From: Deltaproteobacteria bacterium
GTDB taxonomy: Bacteria > Desulfobacterota > Desulfobacteria > Desulfobacterales > Desulfatirhabdiaceae
Assembly (NCBI GenBank): GCA_016219185.1
Contig: JACRBZ010000071.1
Coordinates: 51,814 to 115,813 of the forward strand
Length of the DNA stretch: 64,000 nucleotides
Reading direction: 5' to 3'
Notes under the pieces: generated by a model
What the model saw: only the letters and a program-made list of their open reading frames with translations
Database searches by the model: none
What the model was told of the DNA's origin: nothing
Translations under genes and position numbers: made by a program
Shown: piece by piece, positions 27,445 to 36,285 of the stretch
Numbering within the stretch: position 1 is the first letter of the stretch
Layout: each line of letters begins with the position of its first letter

Positions 27445-28881
27445 TTATTGATCCGCTGATTCGTCGTGAGTCGTGATTGGTAGTTCAATTATCACGCGAA
27501 CGCCGGGCACTTCCTCCCGATTCTCGACCCGGATTCCGCCGCTGTGGGATTCAATGATGTTTTTTACAATGCCCAGGCCAAGTCCGGTTCCTTTTTCCTT
27601 GGTGGTGAAAAACGGATCCCAGATTCTTTCAAGCAGATCTTCCGGCACGCCGGGTCCTTCATCTTCAATGCAGACGGTGACAATACGGCTATCGGATTGG
27701 ATGCCGACCCAAATTTTCCCACCATCCGGCATTGCCTGAATCGCATTCATGAAAATATTCAGAAAAGCCTGATACAGCATGTCCGAATCAGCCTGAATTT
27801 CGGGCAGATGATGGGAAAAATTCTTAACAATAATATACCCCTGATCCTGAATCTGAGGGGTGATAAAATTAATGTTTTTTTCAAGGATGTCTTCAAGCTG
27901 GCAGGCCAGGCGATGGGGGGGCCTGGGTTTGGCAAAATTGAGAAAATCCGTGATGATAAGATTGAGTCTGCTGGATTCTTCCACGATGATATCGGGGATG
28001 GAGTTGGTTGGATCAAATTGCGCAACCTTTTTCTTTAACAGTTCCGCGGAACTTCTGATTATGCCCAAAGGGTTCCGAATCTCATGAGAGATTCCTGCCA
28101 CCATGCCTCCCAGGGAGGACAGTCGCTCTGATTGTGCCAGTTTTTCCTTTAAACTGAGCTGTTCCTGGGTTCGCTGCTGGATAATGGCTTCGCCGCGTTG
28201 AACCACATAAATCAGAACGCCTGACAGAATACTCATAACCGCGATACAGGTGGCAATCACCAGTAGTTGAAAACTGAGTATGGTTTGATAATCCTCGGAA
28301 ATATCCTGAACTATCTCCACAACTCCCAGTACAGGTCCGGAGATACGCAAAAACTGCCGTTCAGCCCGAATCGGTGCAAAGGTGGTCAGGCGGCTTTCCT
28401 TGGGAAATCCCAGGGGAATTTCCCAAAAATTTCCGCGCTGGACCAGCGTGGATGTCGGGGTTCCTGAAATCGCGTATTCGTAGCCGGTTCCACCCATGTT
28501 TTTCCGTCCCACAAGCTGTTTGTCAAAACTATAGGATATGGTATTGTTGGTATCGTAAATATTCACCATTTCCACTTTGAAGCTGTGAAGCGTGCTACGG
28601 ACAATGGTGTCCATCCGTTCGAACTGATCGGGATTGCTGAGCTCGATTTTTCCAAATTTAAGGACGACCGGAATAATAAATTGCAGAAAAACCTGATGGT
28701 TTAGATTTTCAACCAGAACCAGGGCATATTCTTCGCTTTTTTTCAATTGCATGGCCCTGGCCCAGTGAATGTTCAAAAAACTTAGAACAAACGCGCCGAT
28801 AAAAATAACCACGAGGCTGATAATCGTAAAATATTTGACCAGCCTGAAGGGTTTTATCTTTTCTTTTTCTATCAGGGGCAT
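27445..28881 (-). CDS. Membrane-bound sensor histidine kinase
   Basis: A 478-aa kinase with two membrane helices (about 15-38 and 204-228) flanking a ~165-residue periplasmic sensor region. A coiled coil follows, then a HisKA domain with phosphoacceptor His266 (GISHEIRNPLG) and an HATPase domain with N, G1 and G2 boxes (NIFMNAIQAM, EDEGPGVPEDL, GTGLGLGIVK). It resembles NtrB/ZraS-type kinases. No response regulator is adjacent. It is convergent with the DUF2786 gene and divergent from pilM, so a role in pilus control is possible but unproven. Confidence 0.9.
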   Translation of the reverse strand: MPLIEKEKIKPFRLVKYFTIISLVVIFIGAFVLSFLNIHWARAMQLKKSEEYALVLVENLNHQVFLQFIIPVVLKFGKIELSNPDQFERMDTIVRSTLHSFKVEMVNIYDTNNTISYSFDKQLVGRKNMGGTGYEYAISGTPTSTLVQRGNFWEIPLGFPKESRLTTFAPIRAERQFLRISGPVLGVVEIVQDISEDYQTILSFQLLVIATCIAVMSILSGVLIYVVQRGEAIIQQRTQEQLSLKEKLAQSERLSSLGGMVAGISHEIRNPLGIIRSSAELLKKKVAQFDPTNSIPDIIVEESSRLNLIITDFLNFAKPRPPHRLACQLEDILEKNINFITPQIQDQGYIIVKNFSHHLPEIQADSDMLYQAFLNIFMNAIQAMPDGGKIWVGIQSDSRIVTVCIEDEGPGVPEDLLERIWDPFFTTKEKGTGLGLGIVKNIIESHSGGIRVENREEVPGVRVIIELPITTHDESADQ

Positions 28882-29377
28882 TGGCGTATTGAAACCAGAA
28901 CGGTAGATGAGGAGGGGATATCTTTATTCGAGGTCGGAAGGAGGGACCCAAGGATAAAAAAAACAGTACAAAAAAAATGCCGCGCAATCCGATCTATTCC
29001 ATTGCACCGGCAGGTCGCGGGTCTGCCCGTAAGTTCAAGAAGTGATAGCATTAAAAAATTATAGGCAACGCTGATTTTAATGTCAAGGTAAAGTCAATGG
29101 AGAATCCGGAAAACTGTCAATCAGGAAACATCCGTAGTGTAATTTTTTATGCGGTCTGAACCAAAAAAAACTTGACTAATTCATAATTTAAAGGCAATTG
29201 TTAAATTAAAAATAATTTTTGTCATAATTATCAATTTGATATCGGATGCGTCAATCTATTGCCGTTTATTTGCAGTACTGTAGAAAGGGAAGGATAGCTG
29301 ATTATCTCTCCTTGTTATGTCGGCCGAAGTATCCCTGAGTATCCATATACTGAACTCATATAGGTTCTCCCAGTCAA
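28882..29377. other. Divergent intergenic region between sensor kinase and pilM
   Basis: 496 bp without a supported gene, AT-rich in its right half. It must contain the promoters of the pil operon and of the kinase. TTGACT at 29172-29177 could be a -35, but no good -10 sits 16-18 bp downstream. I found no convincing sigma54 element. The pilM start has only a weak ribosome site. Confidence 0.5.
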
Positions 29378-30433
29378 ATGCTACTTGCGAAAAAAAATCA
29401 CTTGGTCGGCCTCGATATCGGGTCAAAAACGCTTAAGCTGTGCGAGGTTTTCGAAACCCGAAAGCATGGGTTTGTTCTGAACAAGTTCGGAATGATCACT
29501 CTGCCGAACGGTGCGATTGAGGATGGGGTCATCAAAGATCCGGAAACGGTTTCCGAAGCTATCCGCGAATTGTTCAGCGTTCAGAAAGTTAGAGAAAAAA
29601 ATGTGGCTATCTCTATCGGCGGATATTCGGTCATTGTTAAAAAAATTCAGTTGCAGAACATGACGGACGCAGAACTTCAAGATACCATTCAATTTGAAGC
29701 AGAACAGTACATTCCATTTGATATCAATGATGTGAATCTGGATTTCCATATTCTGGGAGAAAGCCCCATTGCCGCCAACAAACTGGATGTGATTCTGGTT
29801 GCCGCTAAAAAAGAACTGGTTAATGAGTATGTCAACCTGATTGAATTATCGGGTCTGCGGCCATGTGTGGTTGATATCGATGCCTTTGCGCTTCAGAATA
29901 TCTATGAGGCCAACTACGATACCAAGGAAGATGTTGTTGCGTTAATCGATATTGGAGCCAGCAAGACATCCTTGAACATTGTTAAAGACGGCATTTCCCT
30001 GTTCACAAGAGACGTATCCCAGGGATGTAATCAAATTAATCTTAAAATTTCGAATAAAGTGGTCTGTAGCCTGGAAGATGCCGAAACGATAAAAATCACC
30101 GGAAAATCCAATAAAATAACTCCGCAGGAAATCGCCGGCATTGTCACGTCGATCATCGGTGATTGGTGCCTTGAAATCAGGCGGGCCATTGATTTTTTCT
30201 ATTCAACGTATCCGGATGATCAGATCCGAAAGATACTGATTAGCGGTGGCGGCGCCAGTATAAAGGATTTTCAGCAGATCCTGGCATCCGAAACCACATC
30301 GGAAGTTGAAGTCATCAATCCTTTTGGAAATTTTTCCATAGATAAAAGACTCGATCCGTCTTTTCTCAAAAAGGTATCCCCGCAGGCAGCGATATGTATG
30401 GGCCTTGCCATTCGGAGAATTGATGACAAATGA
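29378..30433 (+). CDS. pilM: PilM, type IV pilus cytoplasmic actin-like protein
   Basis: A 351-aa actin-fold protein (HLVGLDIGSKTLKLCEVFET, ALIDIGASKTSLNIV, ILISGGGASIKDFQ), matching PilM, which binds the PilN N-terminus and couples cytoplasmic motors to the alignment complex. The phosphate-binding and adenosine motifs are recognisable. It is the first of five genes in canonical pilMNOPQ order, overlapping pilN by ATGA. Confidence 0.95.
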   Translation: MLLAKKNHLVGLDIGSKTLKLCEVFETRKHGFVLNKFGMITLPNGAIEDGVIKDPETVSEAIRELFSVQKVREKNVAISIGGYSVIVKKIQLQNMTDAELQDTIQFEAEQYIPFDINDVNLDFHILGESPIAANKLDVILVAAKKELVNEYVNLIELSGLRPCVVDIDAFALQNIYEANYDTKEDVVALIDIGASKTSLNIVKDGISLFTRDVSQGCNQINLKISNKVVCSLEDAETIKITGKSNKITPQEIAGIVTSIIGDWCLEIRRAIDFFYSTYPDDQIRKILISGGGASIKDFQQILASETTSEVEVINPFGNFSIDKRLDPSFLKKVSPQAAICMGLAIRRIDDK

Positions 30434-31011
30434 TACGAATTAACCTTCTGCCTTTTCGTAAGGCGCGAAAAAAAGAGAATGTCCGTCAGCAGGTCTCCAT
30501 TTTTATTCTCGTTCTGATTTTTCTGACTCTGGGAATGTCTTATTTTGCTTTATCACTCAACCGGAAGATTCAGAGTCTGGATGATCACATCAAAATTTCA
30601 AAGCAGCAGTTGAGTGAATTGACCGTGTTGACCAAGGAAATTGATGATATTAAGAAAAAGCTCGATGTCATCAAGAAAAAAACAACAATCATAAAAAATC
30701 TTGAGCAAGACCGCAAGTCTTCTGTCATCCTTCTGGACACCATGACCAATATGGTGATTCCGGGTCGCATGTGGTTTACCAGTCTTTCCGCAGCCAGTGA
30801 TTCCGTGGAAATATACGGACTTGCCCTGGATAATAAAACGGTTGCGGATTTCATGATCAGGCTGGAAGGCAGTAAACTGTTTTCCAGTGTCAATCTCAAA
30901 ACTCTCAAACAACAGGCCATCAAGGATATCGGTTTGAAAAACTTTGAAATTTCATGTAGGAAAGTGGTCAGGCTCGAAGAGAAAACTTCAGAAAAGGCCG
31001 TAAAAAAATGA
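30430..31011 (+). CDS. pilN: PilN, type IV pilus alignment subcomplex protein
   Basis: A 193-aa bitopic membrane protein. It begins MIRINLLPFRKARKKEN, carrying the conserved INLLP PilM-binding motif, followed by a membrane helix (about 22-44), a coiled coil and a ferredoxin-like periplasmic domain (MWFTSLSAASDSVEIYGLAL). It overlaps both neighbours by four bases. Confidence 0.94.
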   Translation: MIRINLLPFRKARKKENVRQQVSIFILVLIFLTLGMSYFALSLNRKIQSLDDHIKISKQQLSELTVLTKEIDDIKKKLDVIKKKTTIIKNLEQDRKSSVILLDTMTNMVIPGRMWFTSLSAASDSVEIYGLALDNKTVADFMIRLEGSKLFSSVNLKTLKQQAIKDIGLKNFEISCRKVVRLEEKTSEKAVKK

Positions 31012-31691
31012 AATTATCAGACATCTCTCTTGAATCTCTGGAACCGGCGATAGAAAAAATTGCCAGCTTAACCCTGGTTCAACGGATTCTGATATGTGTT
31101 CTGACGCTTTTTCTTCTGTTGGGAGTATTCGGATATTTCTTTTTTTATCCGCAGTATACCCGCTTGGATACCATGACCACGCAACTGAAGCAGCTTGAAC
31201 AGCAAGTGGCCAGTGCCAGGGCCAGCGCGTCTCAGATTCAAAAGTTCAGACAGGAGATGAAAGATGCTGAACAAGATTTCAATGTCACGCGGAATGCATT
31301 GCCGGATAAAGAAGAGATCCCGATGCTCCTGACCAGTATCTCACAATTTGGTCATGATGCGGGGCTGGAGTTTGTCCTTTTTGAACCCAAACCGGAGGTT
31401 TCCAGGGATTTCTATGCTGAAATCCCTGTTTCCATTACGGTGTCTGGAAATTATCACAATGTTGGCATGTTTTTTGACAAGGTTTCAAATCTGAACCGGA
31501 TCGTTAATATCAAGGATATCAAGATGACGCCGCCTGCAGCCAAGGATGCCAAGACGGCTCCATCTGCCAAGGATTCAACCCGACTGGTTACATCCTGTGT
31601 TGCCGTAACATATAAATTTATAGAAACACCTGCGGCTCCGGCGAATAAAGCTGCCGCCAAGGGGGCTGCTCAGCCTGCTGTAAAAAAATAA
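31008..31691 (+). CDS. pilO: PilO, type IV pilus alignment subcomplex protein
   Basis: A 227-aa inner-membrane protein with one N-terminal helix (about 25-47), a coiled coil (LKQLEQQVASARASASQIQ), and a periplasmic domain typical of PilO (EIPMLLTSISQFGHDAGLE). The tail is alanine/lysine rich and probably disordered. PilO heterodimerises with PilN in the periplasm. It is followed by a 68-base gap before pilP. Confidence 0.93.
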   Translation: MKLSDISLESLEPAIEKIASLTLVQRILICVLTLFLLLGVFGYFFFYPQYTRLDTMTTQLKQLEQQVASARASASQIQKFRQEMKDAEQDFNVTRNALPDKEEIPMLLTSISQFGHDAGLEFVLFEPKPEVSRDFYAEIPVSITVSGNYHNVGMFFDKVSNLNRIVNIKDIKMTPPAAKDAKTAPSAKDSTRLVTSCVAVTYKFIETPAAPANKAAAKGAAQPAVKK

Positions 31692-31759
31692 TTTATAAAG
31701 AAATTAAGTCATTCTAAAGAGATAATCGCAGTAATTATTTTTTTTGACAATTCCTTAAC

Positions 31760-32554
31760 ATGCAAACAGAAAACGGATATATGATTCAGCTATCCAAAAT
31801 CGTGCTGATTTTTTGTTTAATGGGCGCACTTGCCGGCCATACAGGATGCAGTAAACCTGAAGCGCCGGCAGCCAAGCCGGAGATTGTTCGCAAAAAAATC
31901 TACGTGAATACCGGAGAGAGTATCGGGACCGAACCTGCTACAGCCAAGGCCTCCGGCAGCCCCGGAACGCCGCCCTTGAAACCTGAGATTGTCCATCAAA
32001 AGATTACTGACAAGCCAGAGAGTGTCAAAGCCGCGCCGGTTCCGGGCGCAGTCACTTCTTCGCTGCCTGTTTCATCTCCACAGCAGCTTCATGATCGGGG
32101 CGATCAAACAGGCTCCACGCAGAATAAACCTTCTTCAGAGAGCCGGAATCCTTTACAGGTGGCATCCGCCTCAGATGTGGGGAGATCCTACAATCCCGAG
32201 GGGAAAATCGACCCCTTCGTACCGCTGCTGAAGGATGAGCCCCTGAAGGGTCTTCCGGATGTCAAAACAAAAACGGAAAAACGTGAACCCACAACCCCGC
32301 TTGAACGAATCGATTTAAGTCAACTGAAACTGACTGCGATTATGCGGACCCAATCTGGCTTCAAAGCAATGGTTGAGGAAAGTACTGGCAAAGGATATAT
32401 TGTCGCGGTGGGAACCTATGTCGGAATACATTCAGGCAAAGTGACGAATATCTTGAAAGATCGAATTATTGTGGAAGAAGAAATTGAAGATGCGATGGGT
32501 AATGTTACCAATCGTAACTCAGAGCTCAAATTCCAGAAACCATCCGGAGAATAG
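31760..32554 (+). CDS. pilP: PilP-type lipoprotein, type IV pilus assembly
   Basis: A 264-aa protein with a lipoprotein-type signal (LMGALAGHTGC, Cys near residue 30), a long proline/alanine/serine-rich linker (about 30-140), and the PilP core (about 145-260, KIDPFVPLL, then ERIDLSQLKLTAIMRTQSGF and YIVAVGTYVGIHSGKV). It is longer than most PilP (~175 aa) because of the linker. PilP connects PilN/PilO to the PilQ secretin. No good ribosome site is seen; an ATG at 31781 is an alternative start. The frame of pilQ follows directly. Confidence 0.9.
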   Translation: MQTENGYMIQLSKIVLIFCLMGALAGHTGCSKPEAPAAKPEIVRKKIYVNTGESIGTEPATAKASGSPGTPPLKPEIVHQKITDKPESVKAAPVPGAVTSSLPVSSPQQLHDRGDQTGSTQNKPSSESRNPLQVASASDVGRSYNPEGKIDPFVPLLKDEPLKGLPDVKTKTEKREPTTPLERIDLSQLKLTAIMRTQSGFKAMVEESTGKGYIVAVGTYVGIHSGKVTNILKDRIIVEEEIEDAMGNVTNRNSELKFQKPSGE

Positions 32555-32558
32555 TAGC

Positions 32559-34952
32559 ATGACGTGTAACTCTTTTAGGCTGTTCCGATTCATCAAGCTG
32601 CCTGCTTTGCTGATATTATGCTTTGGATTCGCAATGGGATGTGCCACGGATACGGCTATTCGGCCTGATGCTCAAGACAGTCAGCAAACGAATGTTTCCA
32701 AAAAAATCACGGATATTCAGGTAACTAAAGAACCCGATGCCGTTGTTGTTAACATTCAGGGCAACGCGATTCTATCCTATACTTCAGTCAAGCAACCTTC
32801 TCCCTTAGGTGTTATTCTGTATTTCCCGGAGACCCGCGTCGGTGAAATGATGCCGACATCGCCGGTTGATGACGATGTGATCGGAAATATCGCCATTTCG
32901 CAGGTGGAAAATGTACAGACATCCAAAATCGAAATCGCATTATCAAAAGATGTTCCTTATCAGGTGACGCGGGAAGGTAACGGCTTGAAAATTTCGTTTG
33001 CCAGGAAGGCCTCCGATGCTGCAGTAAATATATCCGGCCAGTCCATCCGGGAGACGTCAATCCCTGAACCGAGCTTGTCTTCGACTGCCGGCAGTGCGAC
33101 AGGTCCAGCTACAATAAGCCGGACATATCCGGTTGATTCACGAAAAAAAGGGCCTTCCGCAAAATCCTCCGGCGCAGCATGGGTAAATCGAATCGATTTT
33201 TCCAGTGAATTAAAAGGGAAATCCACGGTCATCATCGGGACCACCCGGCCGGTTGAGTACCGCATGGAAAAGATTTCCCCAACCTCTGTTCAGCTAAGAC
33301 TCCATCATACCAATATTTCGGATTTCCGAAAGCTACCATTGATCACCACCCGGTTTGAGAGTGCCATCGATCGGATTCGGCCCTTGCAGACGCCTGCCAT
33401 GAAAACCGATTCCATAGTGGCGCTGGACCTTCGGGAAGCGGTTCCGTATTTTGTAGAGCAGGAAGGAAATGTGATCAAAATCCGATTTGGAGCCTCTTCC
33501 ATTCCTCCCAGGCCAGATGCACCGCTCTCAACGACGTTTGTTGAAAAAGCCGATGAGCCGGCAGCAGCCAGGCCGGACATGACGGCGGCTGGAAAGCGTG
33601 ATGGCCATGCGGAGCCTTCCGGAGAAGCAAAAATCGTTACAGCGGAGTCCAGAAGATCCGGCGTTTACCGAAGCGATGTCACCAAGGTGTATACGGGCGA
33701 GAAAATGGGAATCGATTTTTTCGATACGGATATCCGAAATATATTTCGGCTTCTCGCGGATTACAGCGGGGAGAATTTCGCCATTGATAAAGATGTTCAG
33801 GGCAAGGTGACGCTGGCATTTGACAAGCCGGTACCCTGGGATCAGGTTCTGGATCTGGTTCTAAGGATGAATCAACTGGATAAGATTCAGGAGGGGGGGA
33901 TTATCCGTATTGCCAGGCTTAAAACCCTGGAGGAGGAAGAAAAATCCAAACAACAGTTCTTTGAGGCTGAAAGAAAGGCCAAAGAGCAGAGCCTTGAACT
34001 GGAACCGGTTGTCACGGAATACATACCGGTGAATTATGCCAAGGCTAAAGATGAGATGATGCAGCATGTTAAAGATTTGGTCACTCCAGGTCGCAAAGAC
34101 TGTTCCATTACCGTGGATGAGCGGACCAATCAGTTGATTGTTACGGATACTGCCAGTAAGGTCAAACATATTCGTTCGATTGTTCAGAAACTGGACCGGG
34201 TCACGCCACAGGTTGTGATCGAGGCCAAAATCGTTGAGGCTACATCAGATTTTGAACGAGATCTGGGTATTACATGGGGGGCCAAGTGGGGAATTCAGAA
34301 TAGCGATCCCAATGCGGGGATTGGGCCACAACCCGGATATGACACCCTGGGCGGAACCCATGGGGGGAATGCGGCGGTGAATTTTCCCCTGACCGCGACC
34401 AATGTCGGAACCATTGGATTTAATTTTACGCGGATTGCTGGAACCCCGATCGTTCTCAATGCCCAACTCCAGGCCATGGAAAGCAACAACAAGGGAAAAA
34501 TCATATCCGCGCCAAAGATACTGACCCTGGATAATAAAGAGGCTAACATCGAACAGGGACTGGAAATCGGATATCTGGAAAAAGGCAAGACCGATGAAGC
34601 GCCAACCACTAAGTTCAAAAAGGTGGTTCTGCACCTGAAGGTGACGCCGCATATCACCCAGGATAACCGGATTTCAATGAAGATTGAAATCCTGAAAGAC
34701 GATGTTCAGAGCTATACCAGCACCGGGGTTCCGACTATCGCGACTAAAAAAGCCACCACCGAGCTTCTGATTGATGATGGTGATACCCTGGTGATCGGCG
34801 GCATTACCAAAACCACCGAAAATGTAGGTGACACCGGTGTTCCTTTTTTGGGTAAAATTCCGTTTTTGGGGTGGCTGTTTAGAACCGACATTAATAAAAA
34901 TAACAATGAAGAGCTGCTGATTTTTATGACTCCAAGAATCGTTCAACTGTAG
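32559..34952 (+). CDS. pilQ: PilQ, type IV pilus secretin
   Basis: A 797-aa outer-membrane secretin. In order: a signal sequence with a lipoprotein-like Cys (FGFAMGC), two AMIN-type domains in the N-terminal 330 residues, a secretin/TonB short N-terminal domain (ISLY-like DFFDTDIRNIFRLLADYSG), an N1 KH domain (YIPVNYAKAKDEMMQHV), and the secretin pore (VVIEAKIVEATSDFERDLGI to GIPFLGKIPFLGWLFR-like end). The ATG at 32559 follows a GGAGA site five bases after the pilP stop; longer frames would overlap pilP by 86 bases. Confidence 0.94.
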   Translation: MTCNSFRLFRFIKLPALLILCFGFAMGCATDTAIRPDAQDSQQTNVSKKITDIQVTKEPDAVVVNIQGNAILSYTSVKQPSPLGVILYFPETRVGEMMPTSPVDDDVIGNIAISQVENVQTSKIEIALSKDVPYQVTREGNGLKISFARKASDAAVNISGQSIRETSIPEPSLSSTAGSATGPATISRTYPVDSRKKGPSAKSSGAAWVNRIDFSSELKGKSTVIIGTTRPVEYRMEKISPTSVQLRLHHTNISDFRKLPLITTRFESAIDRIRPLQTPAMKTDSIVALDLREAVPYFVEQEGNVIKIRFGASSIPPRPDAPLSTTFVEKADEPAAARPDMTAAGKRDGHAEPSGEAKIVTAESRRSGVYRSDVTKVYTGEKMGIDFFDTDIRNIFRLLADYSGENFAIDKDVQGKVTLAFDKPVPWDQVLDLVLRMNQLDKIQEGGIIRIARLKTLEEEEKSKQQFFEAERKAKEQSLELEPVVTEYIPVNYAKAKDEMMQHVKDLVTPGRKDCSITVDERTNQLIVTDTASKVKHIRSIVQKLDRVTPQVVIEAKIVEATSDFERDLGITWGAKWGIQNSDPNAGIGPQPGYDTLGGTHGGNAAVNFPLTATNVGTIGFNFTRIAGTPIVLNAQLQAMESNNKGKIISAPKILTLDNKEANIEQGLEIGYLEKGKTDEAPTTKFKKVVLHLKVTPHITQDNRISMKIEILKDDVQSYTSTGVPTIATKKATTELLIDDGDTLVIGGITKTTENVGDTGVPFLGKIPFLGWLFRTDINKNNNEELLIFMTPRIVQL

Positions 34953-35060
34953 CAGCGGGCAGCTCGAGTCAATACGCCGGTAAGCTGAAATCTATTGTTC
35001 TTATGTTGAAAAACCGGGAATTTATTTGTCAGATATTTATGATTGGGATTAAGGAGTGTT

Positions 35061-35786
35061 ATGAAACGTTCTCTGCTGTTGATTAAGCCTGTATTGCTGG
35101 TTTGCATTGTGGTGATTTTGTCCGGATGCGGTGGATCTTCGTCGGGATTAAACGATAATACGGGTGGCGCGACGCTGACGCTGACCGCAAATCCCAATAC
35201 AATAAATGCGGATGGCATCTCGTTTTCAACGTTAACCGCGGTGTTGACCGACACTACCGGAAAGCCGGCGGCGCAGGGAACAGCGGTGAGTTTTTCGACG
35301 ACCTTGGGCTTGTTTGCAAACGGGGCCAATCGTTTTCAGACGGTAACAGATGCCACGGGAACCGCGCTTGCCGTCCTGTATGCCGGAACGACATCGAGTG
35401 ACAATGTTACCGTGACATGCACCGGGGGTGGATTGACCATGATTGCAATACTGAAATTTGTCAATGCTACGCCCGGGCCGGTTGCCAATATCACTTTGTC
35501 CGTATCAAATTCATCGATCATCGCCGATGGCATCAGTTCATCCGTTATTACCGCTACGTTAAAAGATAAAAATGGCACAGGTGTCGCTATCGGAACTCCT
35601 GCCACCTTTACAACCACCCTTGCCGTCTTTTCTAATAACAAGAACAGTTTTGCGACAACCACTATTAATGAAAGCGGCACGGCAACCGCAACGCTGATTG
35701 CCGGAACGACGCCGGGAACCGCTACCATCACCTGTGCTTCCGGCAGTGTTTCCGCAATCGTAAAAATTGAAATCAGGTCTTTTTAA
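35061..35786 (+). CDS. Lipoprotein with two bacterial Ig-like (Big_1) domains
   Basis: A 241-aa surface lipoprotein: a signal peptide ending VILSGCGG (lipobox LSGC) followed by two Big_1/invasin-type repeats, the first starting TLTANPNTINADGISF and the second NITLSVSNSSIIADGISS. Each repeat ends with a TVTC/TITC-type strand. The ATG at 35061 has a good AAGGAG site. It lies directly after pilQ and shares its domain type with the larger protein downstream. A role in adhesion or pilus-associated surface structure is likely but not shown. Confidence 0.85.
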   Translation: MKRSLLLIKPVLLVCIVVILSGCGGSSSGLNDNTGGATLTLTANPNTINADGISFSTLTAVLTDTTGKPAAQGTAVSFSTTLGLFANGANRFQTVTDATGTALAVLYAGTTSSDNVTVTCTGGGLTMIAILKFVNATPGPVANITLSVSNSSIIADGISSSVITATLKDKNGTGVAIGTPATFTTTLAVFSNNKNSFATTTINESGTATATLIAGTTPGTATITCASGSVSAIVKIEIRSF

Positions 35787-36285
35787 TGGCTTTGAAACCT
35801 ATATCGGTTACCGTTAAGGGCTCAGTGTTCCAATCCATGACGAAACCTGTGATAACGTACGAAACGGAAGTTGAAGATAATATTGATATGATAAACTTTT
35901 TTCGGTAGTCTTTTTTGTAGGCCAGGCATCTGGAACAGTCACAGTTATCTGTACCGCCAACGATGTCACCAGATAGAGATTGAATATAATATATTTGAGG
36001 CAGACAACCATGAATAGCTATTCCAAAAGATTGTAAACCTATAACGCAATCTAATAATTAAACATAAAATCTTGTTGTTTTACATGGGTGCAAGATAAAA
36101 TATGATGTGTAATTGTTGCCAAGTTGTGTTGAAGGAGTAATATTCATTGGTTAACAATTGAGCATGATTAAACAACGGATGTCTGCGAACTTAAGAACGA
36201 ATGGGATAGTTTATTGTGACCGTTCGCTTGATGTACGGCACTGTTTGTTTATGAAAAAATTCCGTTGTATGAATACGGAGGAAAC
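35787..36285. other. 499-bp gap with a possible decayed Ig-like fragment
   Basis: No intact gene is supported. The stretch 35919-35978 translates to a short Big_1-like piece ending in a stop, given separately. The rest is AT-rich and may hold a promoter for the large Ig-like gene, whose GGAGG ribosome site is at 36278-36282. Confidence 0.5.
35919..35978 (+). pseudogene. Possible remnant of a Big_1 repeat
   Basis: In one frame this piece reads VGQASGTVTVICTANDVTR then TAG. It resembles the last strand of the Big_1 domains on either side (for example PGTATITCASG). It has no start and no upstream open frame, so it looks like the residue of a deleted or decayed repeat. Short and therefore tentative. 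Confidence 0.35.
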
